Shown one piece after another: positions 45,224-54,287 of a DNA stretch of 64,000 nucleotides. A program made the translations under genes and the position numbers. The stretch spans positions 238,012 through 302,011 of the forward strand of contig NZ_CAMTTF010000004.1 in assembly GCF_947077765.1 (NCBI RefSeq), given 5' to 3'. The first letter of the stretch is position 1, and each line of letters opens with the position of its first letter. A model generated the notes under the pieces. It made no database searches, was not told the DNA's origin, and saw only the letters and a program-made list of their open reading frames with translations. The stretch is from Salinibacter grassmerensis (lineage in GTDB: Bacteria; Bacteroidota; Rhodothermia; Rhodothermales; Salinibacteraceae).

Positions 45224-46345
45224 ATGGCTTCCCTCAACGCTCCTTTTCCGCCAATGACAGCACGTGGCTCTCTTCTCCTTCCGGTCCTTTTCGGTCTTCT
45301 CGCCTCTGCCTGTGTCGGGGGCGCCTCCTCGCCCCCCGCGGATGAGATGGATCCGGTCCCCGTAGAGACCGCCACCGCAGCGACGACGACCGCGGCTCAG
45401 GACGGACGCTACACTGGCACCATCCAGGGCGCGCGCCGGGTCCCTCTCTCCACCAAAATGATGGGCACCATCACACGCCTCTCGGTCGAGGAGGGCGACC
45501 GTGTGCAGGAGGGCGAGACGCTCGTCCGCATCCGCAGCCAGAACGTGGAGGCCCAGCGGGAGCAGGTGCAGGCCCGCCTGCGGGAGGCCCGCGCCGCCCG
45601 CGACAACGCCGAGACCCAGTTCGAGCGGATCCGGGCCCTCCGCGAGAGCGACAGTGCTACGGAGCAGGAGTTCGACAACGCGCAGACCGCCTACGAGCGG
45701 GCACAGGCGCAGGTGGAGGCCCTCGAAAGCCGCCTGGCGGAGACCGAGGACATGCTCGCCTACGCCACGCTGGAGGCGCCCATCGACGGCTACGTGGTCG
45801 AGAAGCGATCCGAGCAGGGGGCCCTGGCCGCCCCGGGTCGTCCGCTGCTCACCGTCGAGACGCTCGACGACCTGAAGGCCGTGGTGCAGGTGCCGTCGGA
45901 GGATGTGAACCAGTTCGCAGTGGGCGACAGCGCGACCGTCACGATCGGCGCGGCCGCCAACGTGCAGAAGCAAGGCGTGGTCACGCAGGTGAACCCGTCC
46001 GGCAACGCCGTGAGCCGACAGTTCACTGTGCAGGTGCGCCTGCCACGCGCGGCCCCGGACGACCGGACAGCCGCCACCGCCCTCAAGTCCGGAATGTACG
46101 CCGAGGTTCGTCACCAGACCGGGACCCGTTCGACGCTCACGGTCCCGCAGACCGCCCTCATCGAACGCGGCCAGCTGACCGGCCTCTACGCCGTGAGTGA
46201 TGACCACGCGCTGCTGCGCTGGGTACGGACCGGTTCGCAGCGTGGGGACCGCGTCGAGGTGCTTTCGGGCCTGCGGCCGGGCGAGACCTACGTCACCGAC
46301 GCCACGCCCCGTATCGCGGACGGGCAGCCCGTCCAGGCCGAGTAG
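45224..46345 (+). CDS. RND efflux periplasmic adaptor (membrane fusion) lipoprotein
   Basis: 373 aa from ATG 45224. It has a lipoprotein signal with lipobox LLASAC. Barrel-sandwich halves surround a coiled hairpin: LSTKMMGTITRLSVEEGDRV, then QREQVQARLREARAARDNAE and LEAPIDGYVVEKRSEQGALA. A beta-barrel (VVQVPSEDVNQFAVGDSATV) and a membrane-proximal domain with LTVPQTALIERGQLTGLYAV follow. It bridges the RND pump and TolC. It is 22 bases after tolC and 52 before the pump gene. Confidence 0.92.
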   Translation: MASLNAPFPPMTARGSLLLPVLFGLLASACVGGASSPPADEMDPVPVETATAATTTAAQDGRYTGTIQGARRVPLSTKMMGTITRLSVEEGDRVQEGETLVRIRSQNVEAQREQVQARLREARAARDNAETQFERIRALRESDSATEQEFDNAQTAYERAQAQVEALESRLAETEDMLAYATLEAPIDGYVVEKRSEQGALAAPGRPLLTVETLDDLKAVVQVPSEDVNQFAVGDSATVTIGAAANVQKQGVVTQVNPSGNAVSRQFTVQVRLPRAAPDDRTAATALKSGMYAEVRHQTGTRSTLTVPQTALIERGQLTGLYAVSDDHALLRWVRTGSQRGDRVEVLSGLRPGETYVTDATPRIADGQPVQAE

Positions 46346-46397
46346 CTCGCCGCCCTCCGCACGCCACCGTCGCTCCACGCATCAGTCGTTTTGTTCT

Positions 46398-49300
46398 ATG
46401 GCTACGACCTCCGGCATCGCGGGCCGCATCGCCCGCACATTTATCAACAGCAAGCTCACCCCCCTACTGATGGCGGCCTTTCTCGGCATCGGGCTCTACA
46501 GCGCCTGGGTGACACCGAAGGAGGAGGACCCCCAGATCAATGTCCCGATGATGGATATTGCCGTGCAGTACCCGGGCGCCACGCCGCAGGAGGTCAAGAG
46601 TCGCGTCGCGGAGCCGATCGAGCGGCTGGCCTCAAATATTGACGGCGTGGAGTACGTCTACTCGACGGCGATGCCGGGCCGGACGATGGTGTCGGTCCGC
46701 TACTACGTCGGCGAGGACCCGTCGACCAGCACCGTGAAGCTCTACGAGGAGCTTCTGAAAAACATGGACGAGATGCCGCCGGGGGCAAGCCAGCCCCTCA
46801 TCAAGAGCCGGGAGGTGGACGACGTACCCATCCTGACGCTCACCCTCCACAGTCAGACCACCGGCGACTATGAACTGCGCCGGATTGGGGAGGAGATGGC
46901 CGCCGACCTCAAAACGACCGACGGCGTGGCGGAGGTAAACGTGCACGGCGGCCGTCCCCGGCAGGTGCGCGTGGCACTTCAGCCGAACCAGCTGGCCGCC
47001 CACGAACTGGACCCGCCGTCCATCGCCAAGCAACTCCGGGCCGCCAACCAGCAGACCAACGCCGGGGCTTTTCAGCGAATGGACGAGTCCTACCTCGTAG
47101 AGACCGGCGGCTTCCTCCCCTCGGTGGACGCGGTGAAGAACCTCGTCGTGGGCATGCACCGGGGAAGCCCAGTCTATCTGAAGCAGGTGGCCACGGTCAC
47201 CGACGGGCCCGCCGAGCCCGACGACTACGCGTCCTTTTCCTACGGGGCGGGCACGCCGCGGCCCGACAGCCTGGCACAGGGCGGCACACGGCCGGCCGTC
47301 ACGGTCGCCGTCGCCAAGCGCAACGGCCGCGACGCCATGACCATCGCCGAGCACTCGCTCGACAAGCTGGGGACGCTGAAGCAGACCCTCGTGCCGGAGG
47401 ACGTGACCGTGAGCACGACGCGCAACTACGGCGAAACGGCCTCGGAGAAGACCAACGAGCTCATGCTCCACTTGCTCGCGGCCATCCTCGCCGTGACGTT
47501 CGTCGTGAGCCTCGCCATGGGCTGGCGCGGCGGCCTCGTGGTCTTTCTGTCCGTGCCCATCAGCTTTGCGCTCACGCTCTTCGTCTACTACTTCTTCGGC
47601 TATACACTGAACCGGATTACCCTCTTCGCGCTCATCTTCGTGACGGGGATCGTGGTGGACGACTCGATCATCGTGGCCGAAAACATCGAGCGCCACTTCA
47701 AGATGGGACAGTTGCCGAAGCTGCAGTCGGCCCTCGCCGCGGTCGACGAGGTGGGCAACCCCACCATTCTCGCCACGCTGACGGTCATCGCCGCCGTCCT
47801 GCCGATGGCGTTCGTGTCCGGCCTGATGGGGCCATACATGAGCCCGATGCCGATCGGGGCCTCGGTGGCGATGACGTTCTCGCTCGTGGTGGCCCTCGTG
47901 ATTGCGCCCTATCTGGCCTTCCGCCTGATCCCTTCGCACGAGGACCTCACCGGTGAGGAAGGCGGCAGGGACACGGGCGATGCGGAGAACGACTCCGAGT
48001 ACAAGCTCGAAGAGACGGCGGTCTACCGCACGTACGCCGCCACCATCGAACCTCTGCTCGACAGCGCCTGGAAGCGGTGGGCCTTTCTCGGGGGAACGGC
48101 CCTCCTGCTGCTCGGCTCGGTGTCTCTCTTCTACTTCCGGGCCGTCACGGTGAAAATGCTGCCCTTCGACGACAAGGACGAGTTCCAGGTCGTGGTGGAC
48201 ATGCCGGAGGGCACGCCGCTGGAGCGCACGAACGCGGTACTGCGCGAGATGGCCGCCGAGCTCACCGACCGCCCTGTCGTGACCGACGTGCAGACGTACG
48301 CCGGGGACGCCGCGCCGGTCAACCTGAACGGGCTCGTGCGCCACTACGACATGCGCTCGGCCCCGCACCAGGGCGACCTGCAGGTGAACCTGCGTGCGGC
48401 TGGGGACCGCGACCGCCAGAGCCACGCCATTGCAAAGGACCTGCGCGGCCCAGTTCAAGAAATCGGGGAGAAGCACGGGGCCACCGTCAAGATTGCGGAG
48501 GTGCCCCCAGGCCCCCCGGTGCGCGCCACGCTCGTGGCCGAAATCTACGGCCCGGACGTGAAGACGCAACGCGCCCTGGCCGACAGCGTCCGCCAGGCCT
48601 TCGAGGCCACCGAGGGCGTGGTGGACGTGGACTGGCGCGTGGAGGCCGATCAGACGAAGTATACCTTCACGGTCGACAAGGAGAAGGCCATGCGCGTCGG
48701 CGTGCCCACCGCCCGCGTCACCCAGACCATGAAGATGGCGCTTGGTGGCCGGAAGGTAACGACCCTGCACGACCCCGACGAGCGCGACCCCGTGGGCATA
48801 CAGCTTCGCCTCGGCGAAGAGCGCCGGGCGGGCCTTGCGGACCTAAGGAACGTGCCGGTCCGGTCACCGGCCGGTCCCACCGTCCCGATGGCCGACCTCG
48901 TCGAGGTGGAGAAGACGACACGGGACAAGCACATCGACCGGAAAAACCACCAGCGCGTCATCTATGTGACGGCCAACGTGGCCGGCGCCATCGAGAGCCC
49001 GGTCTACGCCATGCTCGACATGCAGGAGCGCCTGGACGCCATCGAAGCGCCGCCGGGCTACTCCTTCGACCAGCTGTACACCGGCCAGCCCGAGGCCCGC
49101 AGCAACTACGCACTGAAGTGGGACGGCGAATGGCGCGTCACCTACAAGGTCTTCCGTGACCTGGGCATCGCTTTCGCCATCGTGCTGCTGCTGATCTATA
49201 TCCTCATTGTGGGGTGGTTTCAGGACCTGACCGTGCCCCTAGTGATGATGATTGCCATTCCGTTGTCGCTCATCGGCATCGTACTGGGGCACTGGGTCCT

Positions 49301-49661
49301 AGGGGCGTTCTTCACCGCCACCTCCATGATCGGCTTCATTGCCTTAGCCGGGATCATGGTGCGCAACGGGGTCTTGCTGATCGACTTCGTAAACATCAGC
49401 CTCGACCAGGGCGCCTCACTCCGGCAGGCCGTCATTGAGGCCGGGGCCGTGCGGACACGCCCCATCCTGCTGACGGCCGGCACGGTGGTCATCGGGGCGA
49501 CGGTCATTCTGTTCGATCCCATCTTCCAGGGCCTGGCCATCTCGCTGATCGGGGGTGCAATCGCCTCCACGGCGCTCACGCTCCTGATCGTGCCGCTCGT
49601 CTACTACATGATCGAGCGGCGCCTGGCCGACTCGGCACTCACCGAGGACGGGACGGCATAG
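46398..49661 (+). CDS. RND efflux transporter permease, HAE-type
   Basis: 1087 aa from ATG 46398. Twelve transmembrane helices and two large periplasmic loops are expected. N-terminal KEEDPQINVPMMDIAVQYPG and ATPQEVKSRVAEPIE are typical. TM4 carries FVTGIVVDDSIIVAENIERH with the two Asp residues of the proton path. FIALAGIMVRNGVLLIDFVN is the TM10-11 counterpart. Substrate is probably an organic compound rather than a metal, but no specificity motif can be read. The in-frame ORF upstream to 46197 overlaps the adaptor gene and is rejected. Confidence 0.94.
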   Translation: MATTSGIAGRIARTFINSKLTPLLMAAFLGIGLYSAWVTPKEEDPQINVPMMDIAVQYPGATPQEVKSRVAEPIERLASNIDGVEYVYSTAMPGRTMVSVRYYVGEDPSTSTVKLYEELLKNMDEMPPGASQPLIKSREVDDVPILTLTLHSQTTGDYELRRIGEEMAADLKTTDGVAEVNVHGGRPRQVRVALQPNQLAAHELDPPSIAKQLRAANQQTNAGAFQRMDESYLVETGGFLPSVDAVKNLVVGMHRGSPVYLKQVATVTDGPAEPDDYASFSYGAGTPRPDSLAQGGTRPAVTVAVAKRNGRDAMTIAEHSLDKLGTLKQTLVPEDVTVSTTRNYGETASEKTNELMLHLLAAILAVTFVVSLAMGWRGGLVVFLSVPISFALTLFVYYFFGYTLNRITLFALIFVTGIVVDDSIIVAENIERHFKMGQLPKLQSALAAVDEVGNPTILATLTVIAAVLPMAFVSGLMGPYMSPMPIGASVAMTFSLVVALVIAPYLAFRLIPSHEDLTGEEGGRDTGDAENDSEYKLEETAVYRTYAATIEPLLDSAWKRWAFLGGTALLLLGSVSLFYFRAVTVKMLPFDDKDEFQVVVDMPEGTPLERTNAVLREMAAELTDRPVVTDVQTYAGDAAPVNLNGLVRHYDMRSAPHQGDLQVNLRAAGDRDRQSHAIAKDLRGPVQEIGEKHGATVKIAEVPPGPPVRATLVAEIYGPDVKTQRALADSVRQAFEATEGVVDVDWRVEADQTKYTFTVDKEKAMRVGVPTARVTQTMKMALGGRKVTTLHDPDERDPVGIQLRLGEERRAGLADLRNVPVRSPAGPTVPMADLVEVEKTTRDKHIDRKNHQRVIYVTANVAGAIESPVYAMLDMQERLDAIEAPPGYSFDQLYTGQPEARSNYALKWDGEWRVTYKVFRDLGIAFAIVLLLIYILIVGWFQDLTVPLVMMIAIPLSLIGIVLGHWVLGAFFTATSMIGFIALAGIMVRNGVLLIDFVNISLDQGASLRQAVIEAGAVRTRPILLTAGTVVIGATVILFDPIFQGLAISLIGGAIASTALTLLIVPLVYYMIERRLADSALTEDGTA

Positions 49662-49707
49662 CCCCACGACTCCCTCCTCACGTTCTCTCCACCGATTCTA
49701 TAGGACC

Positions 49708-50013
49708 ATGAAACTCGTGGCCATCATGAGCCTCGACACCTACCGCGGCGACATTCATGACCTGCTCCGCGAACGCGAGATCGAGGTCTTCAGCGAACTC
49801 GACATCGAGGGCCATCATCAGTCGTCCGCTGCGGGGGCGGCGCCCGCCTGGTTCGGCGGCGGCACGCCCCCTGCAGACTCGACGCTCACCTGGGCCTTCC
49901 TCGACGACGCCCCGGCCGGCCGCCTGCTCGACGCCATCGCGGACTTCAACGAGCGCCGCGACCTGGACCGTCCGGTCCGGGGATTCCAGATGAACGTTGG
50001 CCGGGCGGTTTGA
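49708..50013 (+). CDS. small PII-like (ferredoxin-fold) protein of the efflux operon
   Basis: 101 aa. The opening MKLVAIMSLDTYRGDIHDLL, REREIEVFSELDIEGHH and the later TLTWAFLDDAPAGRLLDAIA give a beta-alpha-beta/beta-alpha-beta pattern like PII/CutA-type regulators. The loop between (about residues 38-55) is Gly/Ala-rich, similar to a T-loop. It starts 46 bases after the RND gene, so it is the fourth gene of the operon. It may sense a ligand or modulate the pump; this is inference. Confidence 0.65.
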   Translation: MKLVAIMSLDTYRGDIHDLLREREIEVFSELDIEGHHQSSAAGAAPAWFGGGTPPADSTLTWAFLDDAPAGRLLDAIADFNERRDLDRPVRGFQMNVGRAV

Positions 50014-50056
50014 CCTCCCCACTCCGCCGCTCTTCTCCCTCAAAGACGAAAGCCCC

Positions 50057-50302
50057 ATGTCCACCCCCGCCTCCCCAAACCCCTCCGATGCCCCAACGTC
50101 CAGCGTCTGCCGCGTGCCCTCGACCGAGGAGAAACTCGTCCGCCTGCTGGCCGGGACCGTCTCACTCACGGGCCTCGCCCTCGGCTTTTTTGTGAGTCCC
50201 TGGTGGTATCTGCTGACGGTCTTCGCGGGGCTCAACGTCATCCAGAGTGCCTTCACCGGCTTCTGCCCCCCCGAGATCGTCTACCGCTGGACCCGACAGT
50301 AG
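50057..50302 (+). CDS. DUF2892 small membrane protein
   Basis: 81 aa from ATG 50057. Two hydrophobic helices (LLAGTVSLTGLALGFFVSPW, then YLLTVFAGLNVIQSAFTGF) are followed by CPPEIVYRW, the DUF2892 end seen after rhodanese domains. It is a paralogue of the protein at 42604, so the regulon has one DUF2892 protein on each side. It is 43 bases after the PII-like gene. Confidence 0.82.
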   Translation: MSTPASPNPSDAPTSSVCRVPSTEEKLVRLLAGTVSLTGLALGFFVSPWWYLLTVFAGLNVIQSAFTGFCPPEIVYRWTRQ

Positions 50303-50332
50303 CGAGACGTGTCGGGGTGGGCCCAGTGTGAT

Positions 50333-50348
50333 GCGGGCGGCAGCCCGC
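50333..50348. terminator. hairpin after the efflux operon
   Basis: GCGGGC (50333-50338) and GCCCGC (50343-50348) pair around GGCA, 30 bases after the last efflux-operon stop and between convergent units. There is no T-tract. Confidence 0.3.
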
Positions 50349-50454
50349 CCCGGTCGAGATGCCGGGGGCGACGCCAGGGGGCTGCTCGTAGACGAGCGGT
50401 CGGGCGGCGTCGGGCCTCGGCCCGGACGCAGAAGCGCGCACGGCGATGGGGCGC

Positions 50455-51075
50455 CTACGACGAGGACGGCCGGCGCCACACGAGACGGACCGTCGCCGCT
50501 GACCCCTGGTGCATGCCCTCGCTGAGGGTCGGCTCGGCCACCTCAAGATGCTCGATGCCCGCCGCGGCGAAATGCTCACGGAGCTCTTCGGCGGTCACCA
50601 TCATAGCCGGATCGGGCGGGCCGCCGCTCGTGTACCCGTCCGTGCGTTGCTCCGGACGGAACCACTCGGCCAAGAGGCGCCCACCGGGACGCACGCAGCG
50701 CTGGACGAGGCGGTATAGGCCCGGTCGCTCGTCGGCGGGAAGGTGGAGAAACGTGACGACGACCGCGTCCCACATCCGGACGGGCTCCCACTCGCGCACG
50801 TCGGCCTGGATTCTCTCGACATCCACCTCGGCCTCCCTCGCAAGGCGCTCCGTCTTGCGCAGCCCCTCCGCGGCGTAGTCGACCGCGGTCACCGTATGTC
50901 CCTCCCGGGCGAGGTGTACGGCATTGCGCCCCTCGCCCGCCCCGAGCAGAAGCACCTCCTCGGGGTGCGGCAGCCACGTCCGGGCGGCGCTAGCGACGAA
51001 GCGGTTGGGGGCCTCGCCGTACACGTACTCCTCGCTGGCAAAGCGGTCGTTCCAGAACGCAGCGGGCTTGGACAT
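50455..51075 (-). CDS. class I SAM-dependent methyltransferase
   Basis: 206 aa from ATG 51075. FWNDRFASEEYVYGEAPNRF is the opening shared with TehB/thiopurine-type methyltransferases. The SAM site is VLLLGAGEGRNAVHLAREGH followed by VTAVDYAAEGLRKTERLA. WDAVVVTFLHLPADERPGLY gives motif IV. The substrate is unknown; homologues of this shape act on small molecules, including metalloid compounds. The next gene on the same strand lies 43 bases upstream. Confidence 0.85.
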   Translation of the reverse strand: MSKPAAFWNDRFASEEYVYGEAPNRFVASAARTWLPHPEEVLLLGAGEGRNAVHLAREGHTVTAVDYAAEGLRKTERLAREAEVDVERIQADVREWEPVRMWDAVVVTFLHLPADERPGLYRLVQRCVRPGGRLLAEWFRPEQRTDGYTSGGPPDPAMMVTAEELREHFAAAGIEHLEVAEPTLSEGMHQGSAATVRLVWRRPSSS

Positions 51076-51118
51076 GGAGGCAATGGACGGATCGGATGCC
51101 AACAGACCGGAAGAAGAG

Positions 51119-51889
51119 CTACTCTCGTGTCAGGGACATCGTCACCGACCCAAAATTGACGCGGTCGGCGTCCTGAGCCATCACACGAAGGCGCGTGGCC
51201 CCGCCATCCGGAACCGGGACCGTGCCCGCGTACTCGTTGGTGGTGCCGGCGAACGAGAGCGGCCCCTCGGCCACGACAGCCCCGTCCCGAAGCAACTGCG
51301 CACGGATGGTGTACCCGTTCGCGTCCCACATCCCTCCCGGTTCCGTGGGACACCCACAGAGCATGCGCACCCGGGCCCGGACCGACAGCTCCGATCCGGA
51401 GGGCAACACCGCCTCTGAGGGCTCCAGCATTTCCACGATAAAGCCGTGCAGGGTGAGTGTGATGCCGTCGCCCCTAACGTCCTCCCCCGGCACGAGAAGC
51501 ACCGTTTTCGAGGCCGTCTGCGTCGCCTGGGGGTAGTCGAGCGGGCCCTCGGCAGTGACGCGGACGCGGGTCGGCTCGGTCAGGGCAAGGGTCGTTTCGT
51601 ACTGGGCCGCGCCGGGCACGTCGTAGATGGTGGCGCCGCGCTCGTGGGCCTGCCGGATGATTTTGTCGGTGCTGCCCGAGTCCCCCGTCTGGCGGCCCTC
51701 AGCAAGCACCGCCCCGGTGCGGGCGTGTTCGATCGTGATGCGGGCCCCACCCACCGGGTCCTGAATGAGCTTGGCGTCGTTCGAAACCGCCCGCACCACC
51801 ACCGTGGTGGGAACGGGCTCCTGCGCAACCGCCGGCGTGGCGAGCAGAAGCAAAAGAGGAACGACGGCACTCCATCGAAGACGACGCAT
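51119..51889 (-). CDS. secreted protein, unknown function
   Basis: 256 aa. A clear Sec signal (LRWSAVVPLLLLLATPAVAQ) points to the periplasm or outside. The mature part is strand-rich (VVVRAVSNDAKLIQDPVGGA, RITIEHARTGAVLAEG, LTLHGFIVEMLEPSEAVLP) and looks like Ig-like or carboxypeptidase-regulatory-like beta-sandwich modules. I cannot assign a family. It precedes the methyltransferase gene on the same strand. Confidence 0.7.
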   Translation of the reverse strand: MRRLRWSAVVPLLLLLATPAVAQEPVPTTVVVRAVSNDAKLIQDPVGGARITIEHARTGAVLAEGRQTGDSGSTDKIIRQAHERGATIYDVPGAAQYETTLALTEPTRVRVTAEGPLDYPQATQTASKTVLLVPGEDVRGDGITLTLHGFIVEMLEPSEAVLPSGSELSVRARVRMLCGCPTEPGGMWDANGYTIRAQLLRDGAVVAEGPLSFAGTTNEYAGTVPVPDGGATRLRVMAQDADRVNFGSVTMSLTRE

Positions 51890-52107
51890 GGGCAGAGCAC
51901 GAGATGTAGAACGGGCGCGGGATTGAGTTCTCTATATCTGCGACTCGGCGGACCGATCCCACGCCGTCCGCCTCCCTCGCTCCTCGATGTTTGGTTCCAA
52001 GGATGTACCACGACCATGCCGGGAAACCCCCTACAACAATCTAACTTGAAATATATGAAACTTATAGTGGCTCCTTTTCTCGCTCATCAACCAGACACAG
52101 TTCGATC

Positions 52108-52863
52108 ATGGACCGCGTAGACGGAAAGATCGCACTCATCACGGGCGGCGGAAGGGGAATTGGGCGGACCGTCGCCGAACTCCTCGCCGAGGAGGGGGCC
52201 CGGATCGCCATCACCGATATCGACGAAGAGGGCGGCGCAGCGACGGTCGAGCGCATCACCGAGGCCGGAGGCGAGGCCGCGTTCTTCGAGCACGACGTGA
52301 CCTCGGAGGGCGACTGGGAGCGCGTGGTCAACACCGTACAGAATACGTTTGGCGTGCCGGACGTCCTCGTCAACAACGCCGGCATCTACTACATCGAGCC
52401 GGTCGACGAGATAGACATCGACGACTGGAAGCACCTCATGGACATCAACGTCACCGGGGTGTTTCTGGGCCTGAAGCACTGCACGCCCCTCATGCGGGAG
52501 CAGGGACAGGGGTCCGTGATCAACCTGTCGTCCGTGGCGGGCCTCATCGGCCTATCCGGACACACCTGCTACGGGGCCAGCAAGGGTGCGGTGCGCACCA
52601 TGACGAAAGACGCAGCAATCGAACTGGCGGACGCCGGCGTCCGGGTCAACTCGCTCCACCCGGCCTACATCGACACCCAGATGGCCGACTACGGGGCCGA
52701 GGTGCAGGGGGCCTCGAAAGATGAGCTTGGCGCCATGCACCCGATCGGGCACATGGGCGAGCCGGAGGACGTGGCGTACGCGGTGCTTTACCTGGCCTCC
52801 GACGAATCGAAGTTCATGACCGGCTCGGAGATGGTCCTCGACGGCGGCCTCACGGCGCAGTAG
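52108..52863 (+). CDS. short-chain dehydrogenase/reductase (SDR)
   Basis: 251 aa, the classical SDR size. The Rossmann motif is ALITGGGRGIGRTVAELLAE; IAITDIDEEGG follows with an Asp at the end of strand 2, favouring NAD(H). VLVNNAGIYYIEPVD and INLSSVAG give the catalytic Asn and Ser, and CYGASKGAVRTMTKDAA the Tyr and Lys. GSEMVLDGGLTAQ is the usual end. The substrate is unknown; it resembles glucose-1-dehydrogenase/3-oxoacyl reductase-like enzymes. Followed after 64 bases by the universal stress protein gene. Confidence 0.92.
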   Translation: MDRVDGKIALITGGGRGIGRTVAELLAEEGARIAITDIDEEGGAATVERITEAGGEAAFFEHDVTSEGDWERVVNTVQNTFGVPDVLVNNAGIYYIEPVDEIDIDDWKHLMDINVTGVFLGLKHCTPLMREQGQGSVINLSSVAGLIGLSGHTCYGASKGAVRTMTKDAAIELADAGVRVNSLHPAYIDTQMADYGAEVQGASKDELGAMHPIGHMGEPEDVAYAVLYLASDESKFMTGSEMVLDGGLTAQ

Positions 52864-52927
52864 TCGACCGGGGCGCTTTTCCTCCCCCTTCACCCTCTCG
52901 TTCTGCTTACAACTCTCCATCCCGCTT

Positions 52928-53872
52928 ATGCTTTCTATCCGACGCGTTCTTTTTCCGACCGACTTTTCGGACGGGGCGAAGCGCGCCTTCCCCCAGGCCG
53001 CCTACCTCGCCGACTGGCACGACGCCGACCTGCACATTCTGAATGTGACCGGGCGGCACCGTCACGACTTCGAGGAGGCGAAGACGAACTTTCCCATTCC
53101 CACCGATCGGCTGACCGACTGGCTCCGCCGTCCCCATAAATCGATGACCAGTGCTGGCTGGCCGGACCTGGAGGCCCTCCCCATTACCCAGGAGCAGGTC
53201 GAGTCGGCCGAGCCCGCCGAGCGCATCCTGGCCTACGCCGAGGACGAGGCAGTCGACCTCATCGTGATGGGCACCCATGGCCGCCGTGGGGTCGACCGCA
53301 TGCTGTTCGGGAGCGTCACCGAAGAGGTGGTCCGCAAGGCCCCCTGCCCCACCCTCACCGTCCGGGCCGACGCAGACGTGGCGCCGGACCAGTCCGTCCG
53401 CCGTGTGCTCGCCCCGGTCGACTTCTCCGATGCCTCCCGGTCGGCGGTCCGGCACGCGAAAGAGATTGCTCTCACTTACGGGGCCGAGATCGACCTCCTG
53501 CACGTCGTGGAGGAGCCGTTTTACCCGCCGGCCTACGGCCTCGGCGAGATGGGCTTCCCGACTGATAAGGTGATTGGGAGCGTGGAGGAGGAACTGGCCG
53601 ACCTGGCCCGGTCGGAGATCGGCTACGAGCACGTAATGATCGAGGCCCGCACCGGCGAGCCGTCGCGCGAGATTCTCGACTATATCGACGCGAACGAGGT
53701 GGACCTCACCGTCATCGCCAGCCACGGGCGCACCGGCCTGGACCGCATGCTGATCGGGAGCGTGGCCGAACGGGTGGTGCGCCAGTCCCCCACCCCGGTG
53801 TTTGTCGCCAAGCCGGATCGCGCCTCGCTCGTGTCGTCGGACACCGCGGAGGCCGCTGCGGCCCGCGACTGA
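52928..53872 (+). CDS. tandem-domain universal stress protein
   Basis: 314 aa, two Usp domains. Domain 1 begins RRVLFPTDFSDGAKRAFPQA and ends with MGTHGRRGVDRMLFGSVTEE; domain 2 begins RRVLAPVDFSDASRSAVRHA and ends with ASHGRTGLDRMLIGSVAERV. Both keep the G-x2-G-x9-GS ATP-binding pattern. Such proteins bind ATP and help survival under stress; the exact role is undefined. Likely co-transcribed with the SDR gene. Confidence 0.92.
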   Translation: MLSIRRVLFPTDFSDGAKRAFPQAAYLADWHDADLHILNVTGRHRHDFEEAKTNFPIPTDRLTDWLRRPHKSMTSAGWPDLEALPITQEQVESAEPAERILAYAEDEAVDLIVMGTHGRRGVDRMLFGSVTEEVVRKAPCPTLTVRADADVAPDQSVRRVLAPVDFSDASRSAVRHAKEIALTYGAEIDLLHVVEEPFYPPAYGLGEMGFPTDKVIGSVEEELADLARSEIGYEHVMIEARTGEPSREILDYIDANEVDLTVIASHGRTGLDRMLIGSVAERVVRQSPTPVFVAKPDRASLVSSDTAEAAAARD

Positions 53873-54287
53873 GGTCAGGCGCGCTCATCCCCGTCGCCAT
53901 CTTCCAGTCGACCCTACTTCCCAGTCGGATCCGTCTCGCCCACCCTGACGGGCTTTGCCCAGACGTAACCCTGGATGACGGCGAGCCACCGGGACGGCTC
54001 AGCCGGCATCAGGGGGTGGGCGGGTTGCACAGCCCGATAGGGACGCTCCCGCAAATCGGGCAGACCGCACGAAGGCTCTTTCAGGACCGGAAGAAAATGA
54101 TCTCTAGCGAGGCGTCCGTCCGGTGCGACATCGTACGCCCCCGTACCGCTGAGCGCTATCCCTTGCGTCGCGTAGGGCCCGATCTCTTCTACAGCGTCGC
54201 GGCCATCGCCCGATTGAAAGGTAAAGTATTCTTACGCTGAGTACAGCAGTGGAACCCGTCTCGCCTAATCCCGGTCCCGCGTAAGGG
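53873..54287. other. intergenic region without supported gene
   Basis: This 415-base gap lies between two rightward genes. A 74-codon frame at 54016-54240 exists, but it has no signature and an odd composition, so it is not called. Bases 54215-54240 (GAAAGGTAAAGTATTCTTAC) form a small AT-rich stretch about 50 bases upstream of the next gene and may be its promoter. Confidence 0.4.

Noticed and set aside
46632..48770. Leftward open frame of 712 codons
   Set aside because: Antisense to the RND pump; His/Arg/Val-rich composition without domains.
54016..54240. 74-codon rightward frame
   Set aside because: No family, unusual composition, no promoter or ribosome binding evidence.
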